From assembly GCF_001083785.1 (NCBI RefSeq), contig NZ_LAVL01000005.1, positions 96,344 to 160,343 on the forward strand: a stretch of DNA of 64,000 nucleotides, read 5' to 3'. Of this stretch, positions 15,255 to 23,786 are shown in pieces. Each line of letters begins with the position of its first letter. Position 1 is the stretch's first letter. A model generated the notes under the pieces. That model did not search any database, was not told the DNA's origin, and was given only the letters and a program-made list of their open reading frames with translations. The DNA comes from Nonomuraea sp. SBT364 (lineage in GTDB: Bacteria > Actinomycetota > Actinomycetes > Streptosporangiales > Streptosporangiaceae). The translations under genes and the position numbers were made by a program.

Positions 15255-17168
15255 TCACTCGTGGCTTCCCGCGAAGCCGTCGCCCACGCAGGCCGCGACC
15301 TGCAGAAACGCCTCGCGCGTGTCTTCCTGGAGCCGGTCCAGGTCGATCTCGGCGCCCTCTTCCAGATGCGGGTCGTAAGGCACCTGGATCACGGCCCGGC
15401 AGCGGGCGGCGAAATGCGCCTCCAGCTTCTTGATGTCGACCGCCGACTTCGAGCGCGGCCTGACGCTGCAAAGCACCACGGTCGCCTCACGCACCAGGTC
15501 GCCGTAGTGGTGCGCCTCCAGCCAGTCGAGCGTGGCCGAGGCCGCCCGCGCGCCGTCGACCGAGGGAGAGCTGACCAGAACGATCTGGTCGGCCAGGCCG
15601 AGCACCCCGCCCATGGCCGAGTGCAGCAGGCCGGTGCCGCAGTCGGTGATGCAGATCGAGTAGAAGTTCTCCAGCACCTGCGAGACCGACTGGTAGTCGG
15701 CGCCGCTGAACGCCTCAGACACCGACGGGTCGCGGTCGGAGGCCAGCACCTCCAGCCGTGACGGCGCCTGCGAGGTGAACGCCCTGATGTCGACGTAGCG
15801 CTTGACCTGCTCGCGCTCGTTGAGCAGGTCACGCACGGTGGCGGAGGTCTCCAGCACCAGCTTGTCGGACAGGGTGCCGCGGTCGGGGTTGGCGTCGATG
15901 GCGATCACCCGGTCGCCGCGCATCTGCGCCAGTGTGGCGCCCAGGCCGACGGTGGTCGTGGTCTTGCCGACGCCGCCCTTGAGGCTCAGCACGGCCACGC
16001 GGTGGTGGCCGGCGGCGACGGGGGTGCGGGCCCTGGTCATCAGCTCGCGGCGGCGCCTGACCTCCGGGGGCTCGCCGGGCTTGATCCAGCCGCCGGACGC
16101 CTTGTAGACCAGGCGGCGCCAGCCCTTGGACGGCGCGTTGCGCCGGCCGCGCAGCAGGGTCTCGGGGTCGAGGCTGTCGGCCGTGGGCCTGCCGGTGGCC
16201 GGCGGCCTCGGCGGCGCGTTGAAGACCGGCGCGGGCGCCGGGCGGCGGCGCGGCTCGGCCGGCCGCTGGAACTCTGGGCTCTGCCGGTGCCTCGGCTCCG
16301 TCGCCTCCGGCGGGCGCTGAAGCGCGCCGGCCTGCGCCGGACCGCCGAACGGCCGCTCGTGCTCGCTCGAGCCCCAGCCGGACCCTTCAGACGGGCCGAA
16401 CGGGCGCTCGTGCTCGCCCGAGCCCCAGCCGGGGCGGTCGGTCGCCTCCGCCTGGCGATCGGGCCGGCCGAACGACCTGTCGTGCTCCCCCGACGCCCAG
16501 CCGGACCTGTCGGGCCCCTCCGGCGACGGCTGCTCGGGACGGCCGAAGGGCCGTTCGTGCTCGCCCGATCCCCAGCCGAGCCGCACGGGCGCGTCCGGCG
16601 GCTGCTCGCTCGGTGTCCACACCGGGCGGTCGGAGGTCTCCGCCTTCTCCTCCGGCTCGGCCGGGCGCGCGGTGTCCTTCGCGGCCGGGGTGTCGGGGAC
16701 GGCCGGTTGGGGCGCGGTGTCCTCGCGGGACTCGGCAGGACGCCATGCCGGGGGCACCGGCCACGGCAGGTTCTCCTCCGTCTGCTCCTCGGCGCGCTCC
16801 GGCGCCGACTCGCCGGGCCGGGGCAGCGGCCGCAGCGGCGCCAGGAAGGCGTCGTCCGCGGGCACCGGCCGGGCGGCGGGCTCGGCCTTGTCGAGCCACT
16901 CCCCCGCCTCGCTCTCGGCCTCGGGCAACTCCTCGGCCGCGGCGGCCCCGTACACCGAGTCGACCGCGGCCCGGAACAGCGGCGGGGTCGGCGTGTCGTG
17001 CTGCGGGACCGAGAGCCACGGGTCCTGGGGGTACGGCGAGACGACGACGGTGTCGTCGGCGGGCGCCGACGACGCGCTGACCTTGACCGGAGCTTCCTCC
17101 GTCTCCTTGATGGCGTCGAGCCAGGCCAGCTGTTCCTCGAGAGATTCTTCTCGGTCGTGTCTCGCCAC
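15255..17168 (-). CDS. ParA/MinD-like ATPase with long repeat-containing N-terminus
   Basis: A 637-residue protein. Residues ~1-350 are a low-complexity acidic/Pro-rich region holding four tandem imperfect repeats of the type GWGSGEHERPFGRPE (about 195-275). The C-terminal ~250 residues are a MinD/ParA ATPase: deviant Walker A LSLKGGVGKTTTTVGLG, VIAIDANPDRGTLSDKL and ITDCGTGLLHSAMGGV for Walker B. This architecture resembles EspI-like proteins of type VII secretion loci and other actinobacterial MinD-family proteins, but no esx genes are nearby. GTG start at 17168 with AGGGGGA upstream. Role in positioning or secretion is inference. Confidence 0.8.
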   Translation of the reverse strand: MARHDREESLEEQLAWLDAIKETEEAPVKVSASSAPADDTVVVSPYPQDPWLSVPQHDTPTPPLFRAAVDSVYGAAAAEELPEAESEAGEWLDKAEPAARPVPADDAFLAPLRPLPRPGESAPERAEEQTEENLPWPVPPAWRPAESREDTAPQPAVPDTPAAKDTARPAEPEEKAETSDRPVWTPSEQPPDAPVRLGWGSGEHERPFGRPEQPSPEGPDRSGWASGEHDRSFGRPDRQAEATDRPGWGSGEHERPFGPSEGSGWGSSEHERPFGGPAQAGALQRPPEATEPRHRQSPEFQRPAEPRRRPAPAPVFNAPPRPPATGRPTADSLDPETLLRGRRNAPSKGWRRLVYKASGGWIKPGEPPEVRRRRELMTRARTPVAAGHHRVAVLSLKGGVGKTTTTVGLGATLAQMRGDRVIAIDANPDRGTLSDKLVLETSATVRDLLNEREQVKRYVDIRAFTSQAPSRLEVLASDRDPSVSEAFSGADYQSVSQVLENFYSICITDCGTGLLHSAMGGVLGLADQIVLVSSPSVDGARAASATLDWLEAHHYGDLVREATVVLCSVRPRSKSAVDIKKLEAHFAARCRAVIQVPYDPHLEEGAEIDLDRLQEDTREAFLQVAACVGDGFAGSHE

Positions 17169-17279
17169 CGTGTTCCCCCTGTGGGTCTAAAGGGGCAGCA
17201 AATACTTTGCAGGTTAACGTCAAGAGTTGAGGGTAACGCCGCCAACCCACAACTTCTTTGCCCCGTTACCGTGGATCGC

Positions 17280-18236
17280 ATGCGAGCCATCGAGATCACC
17301 CGCAGCGGCGGGCCAGAGGTGCTGGAATGGCGTGAGGTGCCCGACCCGCGGCCCGATCGCGGGGACGTGCTCATCGAGGTGACCGCCTCCGCGGTCAACC
17401 GGGCGGACGTGCACCAGCGCATGGGCCGCTACGACCCGCCGCCGGGCGCGCCGCCCTACCCGGGGCTGGAGGTGTCCGGGGTGGTGGCCGAGGTCGGCGC
17501 GGACGTGGAGCAGTTCAAGGCGGGCGACGAGGTGTGCGCGCTGCTGGCCGGCGGCGGTTACGCCGAGCGCGTGAGCGTGCCGTGGCAGCAGGTCATGCCG
17601 GCGCCGCAGGGCGTTCGGCTGGCCGAGGCGGCCGGGCTGCCCGAGGTGGCGTGCACGGTGTGGTCCAACGTGTTCATGACCGCGCGGCTGCGGCGCGGCG
17701 AGACGCTGCTGGTGCACGGCGGGGCGAGCGGGATCGGCACGTTCGCGGTGCAGCTGGCCAAGGCGATGGGCGCGCGGGTGGCCGCCACGGTCGGCTCGGC
17801 GGCCAAGGCCGAGCGGGTCAGGGAGCTCGGCGCCGACGAGGTGGTCAACTACCGCGAGGAGGACTTCGCGGACAAGGTCGAGGCGGATGTGATCCTCGAC
17901 ATCATGGGCGCCAAGTACCTGTCCGGAAATATCCGGGCGTTGCGGACGGGTGGCCGGCTCGTCGTCATCGGCCTCCAGGGCGGCCGCAAGGCCGAGCTCG
18001 ACCTGGGTGCGCTGCTGGCGAAACGCGCGGCCGTCCACGGGACCACGCTCCGCTCCCGGCCGGTCGACGAGAAGGGCGCCATCGTCCGCAGCGTCGTCGA
18101 CAGCGTATGGCCGCTGGTCAGCGCCGGGGCCGTGCGCCCTGTCGTGTACGCCGAGCTGCCGATGTCCGAGGCCGCGGAAGCGCATCGGCTGGTCGATTCC
18201 GGGGAGCACGTCGGGAAGATCCTGCTAGTACGGTGA
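17280..18236 (+). CDS. NAD(P)H:quinone oxidoreductase (MDR superfamily, PIG3-like)
   Basis: A 318-residue zinc-independent MDR enzyme. MRAIEITRSGGPEVLEWREV is the family's start, followed by PPYPGLEVSGVVAEVGADVE; the Rossmann nucleotide site is LLVHGGASGIGTFAVQLAKA (about 140-160). No structural zinc cysteines are present, as expected for quinone/zeta-crystallin types. GRLVVIGLQGGRKAELDLGA and the C-terminal HVGKILLV agree with TIGR02824 (PIG3) enzymes. Five bases separate its stop from the bpa start, so the two are probably co-transcribed. Start ATG at 17280; an in-frame GTG lies three codons earlier. Confidence 0.88.
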   Translation: MRAIEITRSGGPEVLEWREVPDPRPDRGDVLIEVTASAVNRADVHQRMGRYDPPPGAPPYPGLEVSGVVAEVGADVEQFKAGDEVCALLAGGGYAERVSVPWQQVMPAPQGVRLAEAAGLPEVACTVWSNVFMTARLRRGETLLVHGGASGIGTFAVQLAKAMGARVAATVGSAAKAERVRELGADEVVNYREEDFADKVEADVILDIMGAKYLSGNIRALRTGGRLVVIGLQGGRKAELDLGALLAKRAAVHGTTLRSRPVDEKGAIVRSVVDSVWPLVSAGAVRPVVYAELPMSEAAEAHRLVDSGEHVGKILLVR

Positions 18237-18241
18237 GACGT

Positions 18242-18754
18242 ATGAATGCTGAGGACAACAACACCCCCCACATCGTGGTGGTGGGCCCCGACTTCCAAGG
18301 TCAGGGCGATAACGGCGAGGAAGAGCGTTCGGTCACCAACCTGGTCGAGCAGCCCGCCAAGGTGATGCGCATCGGCAGCATGATCAGGCAGCTTCTCGAG
18401 GAGGTCCGCGCGGCCCCGCTCGACGAGGCCAGCCGCAAGCGCCTGAAGGAGATCCACGAGTCCTCCATCAAGGAGCTCGAGGACGGCCTCGCGCCGGAGC
18501 TGGTCGAGGAGCTGGAGCGGCTGTCGCTGCCCTTCACCGACGACAACGGCGCCGTGCCCAGCGACGCCGAGCTGCGCATCGCGCACGCCCAGCTCGTGGG
18601 CTGGCTGGAGGGCCTCTTCCACGGCATCCAGACCACGCTGTTCGCGCAGCAGATGGCCGCCAGGGCCCAGCTGGAGCAGATGCGCAGGGCGCTGCCCGGC
18701 GTGCCGGGCGAGGAGCAGCCCCGGCCGCACGGCGGCTCGGGCCCCTACCTGTAA
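18242..18754 (+). CDS. bpa: bacterial proteasome activator Bpa (PafE)
   Basis: A 170-residue helical protein that forms a dodecameric ring and opens the 20S proteasome gate without ATP. RSVTNLVEQPAKVMRIGSMI and RQLLEEVRAAPLDEASRKRL begin the conserved helix bundle; GWLEGLFHGIQTTLFAQQMA is the core helix. The C-terminus GPYL supplies the HbYX-type docking motif (Hb-Tyr-X) needed for proteasome binding. Its presence predicts a Pup-proteasome system in this organism, outside the window. It converges with the HAD gene with a 10-base overlap. Confidence 0.92.
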   Translation: MNAEDNNTPHIVVVGPDFQGQGDNGEEERSVTNLVEQPAKVMRIGSMIRQLLEEVRAAPLDEASRKRLKEIHESSIKELEDGLAPELVEELERLSLPFTDDNGAVPSDAELRIAHAQLVGWLEGLFHGIQTTLFAQQMAARAQLEQMRRALPGVPGEEQPRPHGGSGPYL

Positions 18755-19551
18755 AGCTCCTCCAGCACCCGCGCGACGCCGTCGTCGTCGTTGGCCGCGG
18801 TCACGTGATCGACCGCGGCCAGCACGCCGGGGTGCGCGTTGGCGACCGCGTAGGACGTGCCTGCCCAGCTCAGCATGGGCAGGTCGTTCGGCATGTCTCC
18901 GAACGCCACGACCTCCGACGCCTTGATCTCGTGCCGTTCGGCCAGCGTCGCCAGCGCGGTGGCCTTGGTCACGCCGTGCGCGCTCATCTCGATCAGGCCC
19001 CGGCCGCTGGAGTGCGTCGCGGTCACCAGATGCCCGACGAGGCCGTGAACGGTGGCGTGGAGCGTGTCGGGGTCCATCGCGGGGTGCAGGGCCAGCAGCT
19101 TGGCGCAGGGACGCGTGGTGAGCGTCTCGCAGCCGGCGTCGCGCCCCTGGACGGCCGAGCGGTCCCAGCTCCCGAGCGGGAAATCTGACTCATGCGCAAA
19201 ACCGCCTTCGTACTCGACCGAAAAGGCGAGTTCGGGCACGTTCGCTCGAAGCTGATCGACGACTTGCCCCAGCACCTCGGCGTCGATGAGGTGAGATTCA
19301 ACTATCCGTTCGGTATGCAGGTCGTAGATCAGCGCCCCGTTGGCGCAGATGGCCAGGCCACGGTGACGCAGCGCGCCGGCCACCCCGCCCATCCACCTGG
19401 GCGGACGCCCGGTCACGAACACGAGCATGGCTCCGGCGTCCTCCACCTTGGCGAACGCGGCAGCCGTACGGGGAGACACGGTTCCGTCGGTGCGCAGGGC
19501 GGTGCCGTCCAGGTCGGTGGCCACAAGACGCGGCGTGGGAAGGCTGTACAT
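18745..19551 (-). CDS. HAD-superfamily phosphatase, Cof type
   Basis: A 268-residue enzyme of the HAD IIB (Cof) subfamily. Motif I is VATDLDGTALRTDG with D13 and D15 as nucleophile and acid; motif II is MLVFVTGRPPRW; the C2 cap lies between about 85 and 190; motif IV is VVAFGDMPNDLPML. It likely dephosphorylates small metabolites such as sugar phosphates or cofactors. The same gene type accompanies serS and pheA in mycobacteria, which fits this neighbourhood. Confidence 0.85.
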   Translation of the reverse strand: MYSLPTPRLVATDLDGTALRTDGTVSPRTAAAFAKVEDAGAMLVFVTGRPPRWMGGVAGALRHRGLAICANGALIYDLHTERIVESHLIDAEVLGQVVDQLRANVPELAFSVEYEGGFAHESDFPLGSWDRSAVQGRDAGCETLTTRPCAKLLALHPAMDPDTLHATVHGLVGHLVTATHSSGRGLIEMSAHGVTKATALATLAERHEIKASEVVAFGDMPNDLPMLSWAGTSYAVANAHPGVLAAVDHVTAANDDDGVARVLEELYR

Positions 19552-19721
19552 AACAGGTTCCAGTTTGCCCGGTGATGCGACCGGCCAGAAATCTTCCTAC
19601 CGACGGAACACCAACGCGCCAGAATGGTGTTAGATGTGGAAGCGTTGTATTAGCTGATCCCGTAGTGAAAACCAGCATGACATTGTCTGAGCCACCCCGG
19701 GTGCTTGCTGTACGACACACC

Positions 19722-19744
19722 GGGACCCACGAGGTGTGGGTCCC
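19722..19744 (+). promoter_or_regulatory. 5'-UTR hairpin of the cold-shock gene
   Basis: GGGACCCAC (19722-19730) pairs perfectly with GTGGGTCCC (19736-19744) across the loop GAGGT, 29 bases before the ATG. No U-tract follows, so it is not a simple terminator. A structured leader is typical of cold-shock mRNAs; function here is inferred. Confidence 0.5.
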
Positions 19745-19773
19745 ATAGATTCACATCCTGAGGGAGAGCTTTT

Positions 19774-19977
19774 ATGGCTCAGGGAACCGTCAAGTGGTTC
19801 AACGCTGAGAAGGGCTTCGGCTTCATCGCCCCGGACGGCGGTGCGCCGGACGTGTTCGTGCACTTCTCCGAGATCGTCGGCAACGGCTACCGCAGCCTTG
19901 AAGACGGCCAGCGGGTCGAGTTCGAGATCACGCAGGGACAGAAGGGGCCGCAGGCCTCCCAGGTCCGTGCCATCTGA
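19774..19977 (+). CDS. cold-shock domain protein
   Basis: A 67-residue single CSD protein. RNP1 is KGFGFIAP and RNP2 is VFVHFSEI, the two nucleic-acid-binding strands of the OB fold; [11 protein letters not shown] is the invariant start. It acts as an RNA chaperone and is usually abundant. GAGGGAGAGC precedes the ATG. It has a ~200-base leader and its own terminator, so it is monocistronic. Confidence 0.95.
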   Translation: MAQGTVKWFNAEKGFGFIAPDGGAPDVFVHFSEIVGNGYRSLEDGQRVEFEITQGQKGPQASQVRAI

Positions 19978-19994
19978 CCTGTAGCAGCGAGACA

Positions 19995-20028
19995 GGCCGG
20001 GGTTCGCTTCCAGCGGGCCTCGGCCTTT
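19995..20028 (+). terminator. intrinsic terminator after the cold-shock gene
   Basis: GGCCGGGG (19995-20002) pairs with CCTCGGCC (20018-20025) with one mismatch around a 15-base loop, followed by TTT. It starts 17 bases after the stop codon. Confidence 0.6.
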
Positions 20029-20110
20029 CGCATGTCCGGCTCCCGTCACGAGTGTGACTCGATTCACATCGGCGCCGAACCGCGCGGCCTTTATCGACAT
20101 CGAGTCATAT

Positions 20111-21529
20111 ATGAGGCACGCGTGGTTATCTCACCCCGTGACCGTGGTCGCGGCGCTGGTTCTGCTTCTCAACGACCATCTGCTCAAACACGCCTGGCCG
20201 GGCCCGGTCACCGGCAAGCTCAGCGACGTGGCCGGGCTGGTGGTCGCGCCGCCTCTGCGGCCCTGCTGCTGTGCCGGCGCGCCGATCTGGCCGCCACCCT
20301 CCTGACAGGTGTGCTCTTCACGCTCGTGAAAACCACGGAGACGGGCGCTGAGGCCGCCTCCCATGCTTGGACCACCCTGGCGGGCCCATCGCGCGTCCTG
20401 GCCGATCCCACGGACCTGCTCGCCCTCCCGGCGCTCGCGCTCGCCTGGTGGGTACGGCAGCGCGCCGGCACCGGCGATCCGCGGCGCCGGCTCGTGATCG
20501 TCACCGTGCCGCTGGCCGTACTCGCGGTCACGGCCACCGCGGCGTCGCCCGGACCACCCCGGGCCACGGCCGTCGTCGTGCGCGGCGACCAGATCGTGGT
20601 GAGCGGGCCCGGCATGGCCGACCGCGCATCGTCGCCCAGGCGGCCGCACGTGGACCGCCTGGGCCGGCACCCAGCGGCTCGGGCCCGGGCAGCGCGCGGC
20701 CTGCCTGCGCGAGCACTGCTACCAGATCGTCGCGGGCGCGATGAAGGTCATGCGATCCGACGACGGCGGCGAGACCTGGGCCGTCGGCTGGGAGGTGTCG
20801 CCGGGGCGCGCCAAGATGCTGGAACGCGCCCTGTCCGACGGCGCCCCCGTTTCGTCCCTGTCGCTGGCCGTCCAGGCCAGGCGCGACGGGCATGTGGTCG
20901 TCGTGGCGAACGGCCGCGACGGCGTGGCCGTACGGGACGTGCGCGGGACCTGGCGGCGCCTCGGCCTCGCCCCCGGGGGCGAGCTGTCGGAGGCCGCGGC
21001 CGTGCCGCTGAGCCGGGCGGCGGACACCGGCGCCGAGATGCGGGTCGCGGCGCTCGCCGCCGTCCTGGCGGCCCTGGCCGCCCTGGCGATCCAGGTGGTC
21101 AGGCCCGTGCGCCGGACCCGCCCCTGGGCGGTCGTGGCGCTGGGCACCGCGGGGACCCTGATCATGGCGCCGTGGCCATCCGACTGGCTCACGGCCGTGA
21201 CCCCGCTGTGGATGGCAGCCATGTTCGTGGGCGGCGTTCTGCTGATCTCCGCCGTGATCGTGGCCGCCTCGCTGATCTCCGACGCGTGGCTCGGCTCGCG
21301 CGGCGTCTGGCGGGCGGCCGGCGTGGGCGTCGGCGTCGGGCTGGGCGTGGCGGCGCCGTTCAAGGCGTGGAGCGAGGGCCTGGCCGACGACTACGGCCTC
21401 TCGCTGACGGCGGCCGTGCTGCTCGGGCTCGGCGCCGCCGCGATCGGGCTGGCCATGCTGCGCAGGAGCGCCCTGCTGGAGGCCCGGAGGCCGCAGCCGG
21501 ACGCGTACACCCTGCCGGGGCGCCTGTGA
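20111..21529 (+). pseudogene. membrane protein with BNR/Asp-box, two compensating frameshifts
   Basis: A single protein reads across two frames. Frame 2 gives MRHAWLSHPVTVVAALVLLL up to GKLSDVAGLVVAPPL (about 20255), then frame 1 gives ALLLCRRADLAATLLTGVLF and two further TM segments to VVRGDQIVVSGPGMADRA (about 20635), then frame 2 resumes with WTAWAGTQRLGPGQRAA to the stop at 21529. SDDGGETWAVGWEV is a BNR/Asp-box motif. About eight TM segments are predicted overall. Net frame is restored, so one base was lost and one gained. It may be a decayed gene or contain assembly errors. Function unknown. Confidence 0.6.
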
Positions 21530-21559
21530 CGGCCCGCGGCGCGCGGGCCGTCAGCGGGG

Positions 21560-22822
21560 TTACTTGACCGGCTCCAGCACGTCGAGCCCCACGAACGGGC
21601 GAAGCGCGGCGGGCACCACGACCGAGCCGTCGGCCTGCTGGTGGTTCTCCAGGATGGCGACGATCCAGCGGGTGGTCCCCAGCGTGCCGTTGAGCGTGGC
21701 CAGGTGCTGCGGCTTGCCGTCCTTGTCCCGGTAGCGGACGGCGAGCCGGCGCGCCTGGAACTCGGTGCAGTTGGAGGTCGAGGTCAGCTCGCGGTAGCGC
21801 CCCTGGGTAGGGATCCACGCCTCGCAGTCGAACTTGCGGGCCGCCGACATGCCGAGATCGCCCGCCGCCGTGTCGATGATCCGATACGGCACCTCGATCT
21901 TGGCCATCATCTCCTTCTCGTACGACAGCAGCCGCTGGTGCTCGTCGGCGGCCTCTTCGGGACGCACGTAGGAGAACATCTCGACCTTGTCGAACTGGTG
22001 GACGCGGATGATCCCCCGGGTGTCCTTGCCGTAGGAGCCCGCCTCGCGGCGGAAGCAGGACGACCAGCCCGCGTAGCGCAGCGGCAGCTCGTCACCGCCG
22101 ATGATCTCCTGCGCGTGGTAGCCCGCCAGCGACACCTCGGACGTGCCGACCAGGTAGAGGTCGTCGTCGGGCAGCCGGTAGATCTCCTTGTCGTGCTCCA
22201 CGTGGAAGCCGGTGCCGTGCATGGTCTCCGGCTTGACCAGCACCGGCGTGATCATCGGCGTGAACCCGCGCTCGATCGCGTGCTGCATGGCCATGTTGAG
22301 CAGGCCGAGCTGCAGCCTGGCGCCCACGCCCTTGAGGAAGAAGAACCGCGAGCCGGACACCTTGGCGCCCCGCTCCATGTCGATGGCGTCGAGCCGCTCG
22401 CCGAGCTCCAGGTGGTCCTTCGGCTCGAAGTCGAACACCCGGGGCTCGCCGTGCGTCTCCAGCACGACGTAGTCGTCCTCGCCGCCGTGCGGCGCGGCTT
22501 CCTCGACGATGTTGGGCACCGTCTGCATGACCGCGTCGAGCTCACCGGCCAGCTTCTCCGCCTCGGCCTCGGCGGACTTGACCTGCGAGGCGAGCTCCTT
22601 GGCCCGCTGGAGCAGCTCGGCCTTCTCCTCGCCCTGCGCCTTGGAGACCGACTTGCCCATGCTCTTCTGCTCGGCGCGCATGGCCTCGAACGAGGTCAGC
22701 GCGGATCGGCGGCGCTCGTCGAGCGCGAGCAGCGTGTCGACGACGGAGTCGTCCTCACCGCGGGCACGCTGCGACGCCCGTAGCCGGTCGGGATCCTCAC
22801 GAAGGGTACGCAGGTCAATCAC
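21560..22822 (-). CDS. serS: seryl-tRNA synthetase
   Basis: A 420-residue class II synthetase that charges tRNA-Ser. Residues ~1-110 form the antiparallel coiled-coil arm ([20 protein letters not shown] to [20 protein letters not shown]). The catalytic domain has motif 2 around [20 protein letters not shown] and motif 3 in [20 protein letters not shown]. Length is normal and the GTG start gives MIDLRTLRE, the usual family start. It lies downstream of pheA with a 41-base gap on the same strand. Confidence 0.96.
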   Translation of the reverse strand: MIDLRTLREDPDRLRASQRARGEDDSVVDTLLALDERRRSALTSFEAMRAEQKSMGKSVSKAQGEEKAELLQRAKELASQVKSAEAEAEKLAGELDAVMQTVPNIVEEAAPHGGEDDYVVLETHGEPRVFDFEPKDHLELGERLDAIDMERGAKVSGSRFFFLKGVGARLQLGLLNMAMQHAIERGFTPMITPVLVKPETMHGTGFHVEHDKEIYRLPDDDLYLVGTSEVSLAGYHAQEIIGGDELPLRYAGWSSCFRREAGSYGKDTRGIIRVHQFDKVEMFSYVRPEEAADEHQRLLSYEKEMMAKIEVPYRIIDTAAGDLGMSAARKFDCEAWIPTQGRYRELTSTSNCTEFQARRLAVRYRDKDGKPQHLATLNGTLGTTRWIVAILENHQQADGSVVVPAALRPFVGLDVLEPVK

Positions 22823-22863
22823 AAGGAAAGGCTACCGGCGCGGGCACCTCACCCGCTCCCGGA

Positions 22864-23784
22864 TTAGACGTCGCCGGCGCGGACCCGGGCCAGCCAGCCC
22901 TCGGCCTCGGCGAACTCCGCGTCGGCCGTGCCCCGCTTGATCTGCGGAGCCACCCCGTCGGCGCGCGGATAGCTGCCCAGGAAGCGCACCTCGCCGCAGA
23001 TGCGACGCAGACCGGAAATCGCCTCGCCGACCCGCGCGTCGGCCACGTGGCCCTCGAAGTCGAAGTGGAAGAAGTAGCGGCCGATGCCGTTGCCGGTGGG
23101 CCGCGACTCGATCCGGCTCAGGTTGACGCCACGCACCGAGAACTCGGTCAGCATCTCCAGCAGCGCGCCCGGATGGTCGTCGGCCAGGAAGACGACCAGC
23201 GTCGTGCGGTCGGAGCCGGTCGGCTCCGGCAGCGGCCCCGGCCGGCTCACCCTGACGAACCTGGTCACGGTGTCGGACCGGTCGCCGATGTCGCCCACCA
23301 GCTCGACCAGCCCGTAGTGCTCGCCCGCGATGCGGGCGGCGATGGCCGCGTCGTACGGCGAGCCCGGCAGCGACACCTCCTGGGCCGCGGCCGCGGTCGA
23401 CGGCGCGGACACCACGACCGCGTCGGGCAGCTCGCGGGACACGAACGCCCGGCACTGCGTGATCGCGGCCGGATGCGTGTAGACGCGCTTGATGTGCACC
23501 AGCTCGGTGTCGGGCCTGGCCAGCAGCGAGAACCGCACCGGCAGCAGCAGCTCGGCGGTGATCAGCAGCGGGTCGCCCCAGGCGAACTCGTCGAGCGTCG
23601 TCGTGATGCCGCCCTCAAGGGAGTTTTCCAGCGGCACCACGGCCCCGTCGGCCTCCCCGCTGCGGACCGCGTTGAGCGCGGCCGGGACGGTGCCGCACGG
23701 CAGACGCTCGGCACCGGGCTCCAGCAGCCGCAGGGCCTCCTCGGTGAAGGTCCCCTCCGGTCCGAGATACGCGAGTCTGGGCAT
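22864..23784 (-). CDS. pheA: prephenate dehydratase
   Basis: A 306-residue enzyme converting prephenate to phenylpyruvate in phenylalanine synthesis. The PDT domain (about 1-185) begins MPRLAYLGPEGTFTEEALRL, with GAVVPLENSLEGGITTTLDE, and IGDRSDTVTRFVRVSR containing the conserved TRF catalytic motif. The ACT regulatory domain (about 200-280) starts TTLVVFLADDHPGALLEMLT and includes NLSRIESRPT, the Phe-binding ESRP motif, so feedback inhibition by phenylalanine is likely. ATG at 23784 is the family start; the longer frame upstream is shadow of the next gene. Confidence 0.95.
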   Translation of the reverse strand: MPRLAYLGPEGTFTEEALRLLEPGAERLPCGTVPAALNAVRSGEADGAVVPLENSLEGGITTTLDEFAWGDPLLITAELLLPVRFSLLARPDTELVHIKRVYTHPAAITQCRAFVSRELPDAVVVSAPSTAAAAQEVSLPGSPYDAAIAARIAGEHYGLVELVGDIGDRSDTVTRFVRVSRPGPLPEPTGSDRTTLVVFLADDHPGALLEMLTEFSVRGVNLSRIESRPTGNGIGRYFFHFDFEGHVADARVGEAISGLRRICGEVRFLGSYPRADGVAPQIKRGTADAEFAEAEGWLARVRAGDV

Positions 23785-23786
23785 GC

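Noticed and set aside
16387..16640. Direct DNA repeats suggestive of a CRISPR-like array
   Set aside because: The spacing follows codon-level repeats in the ParA-like protein (GEHERPFG units) with no conserved spacer-repeat structure; no CRISPR array or cas gene was found in the window.
16002..17279. Extension of the quinone oxidoreductase frame upstream
   Set aside because: It is antisense of the ParA-like gene and Arg/Gly-rich; the conserved MRAIEI start is at 17280.
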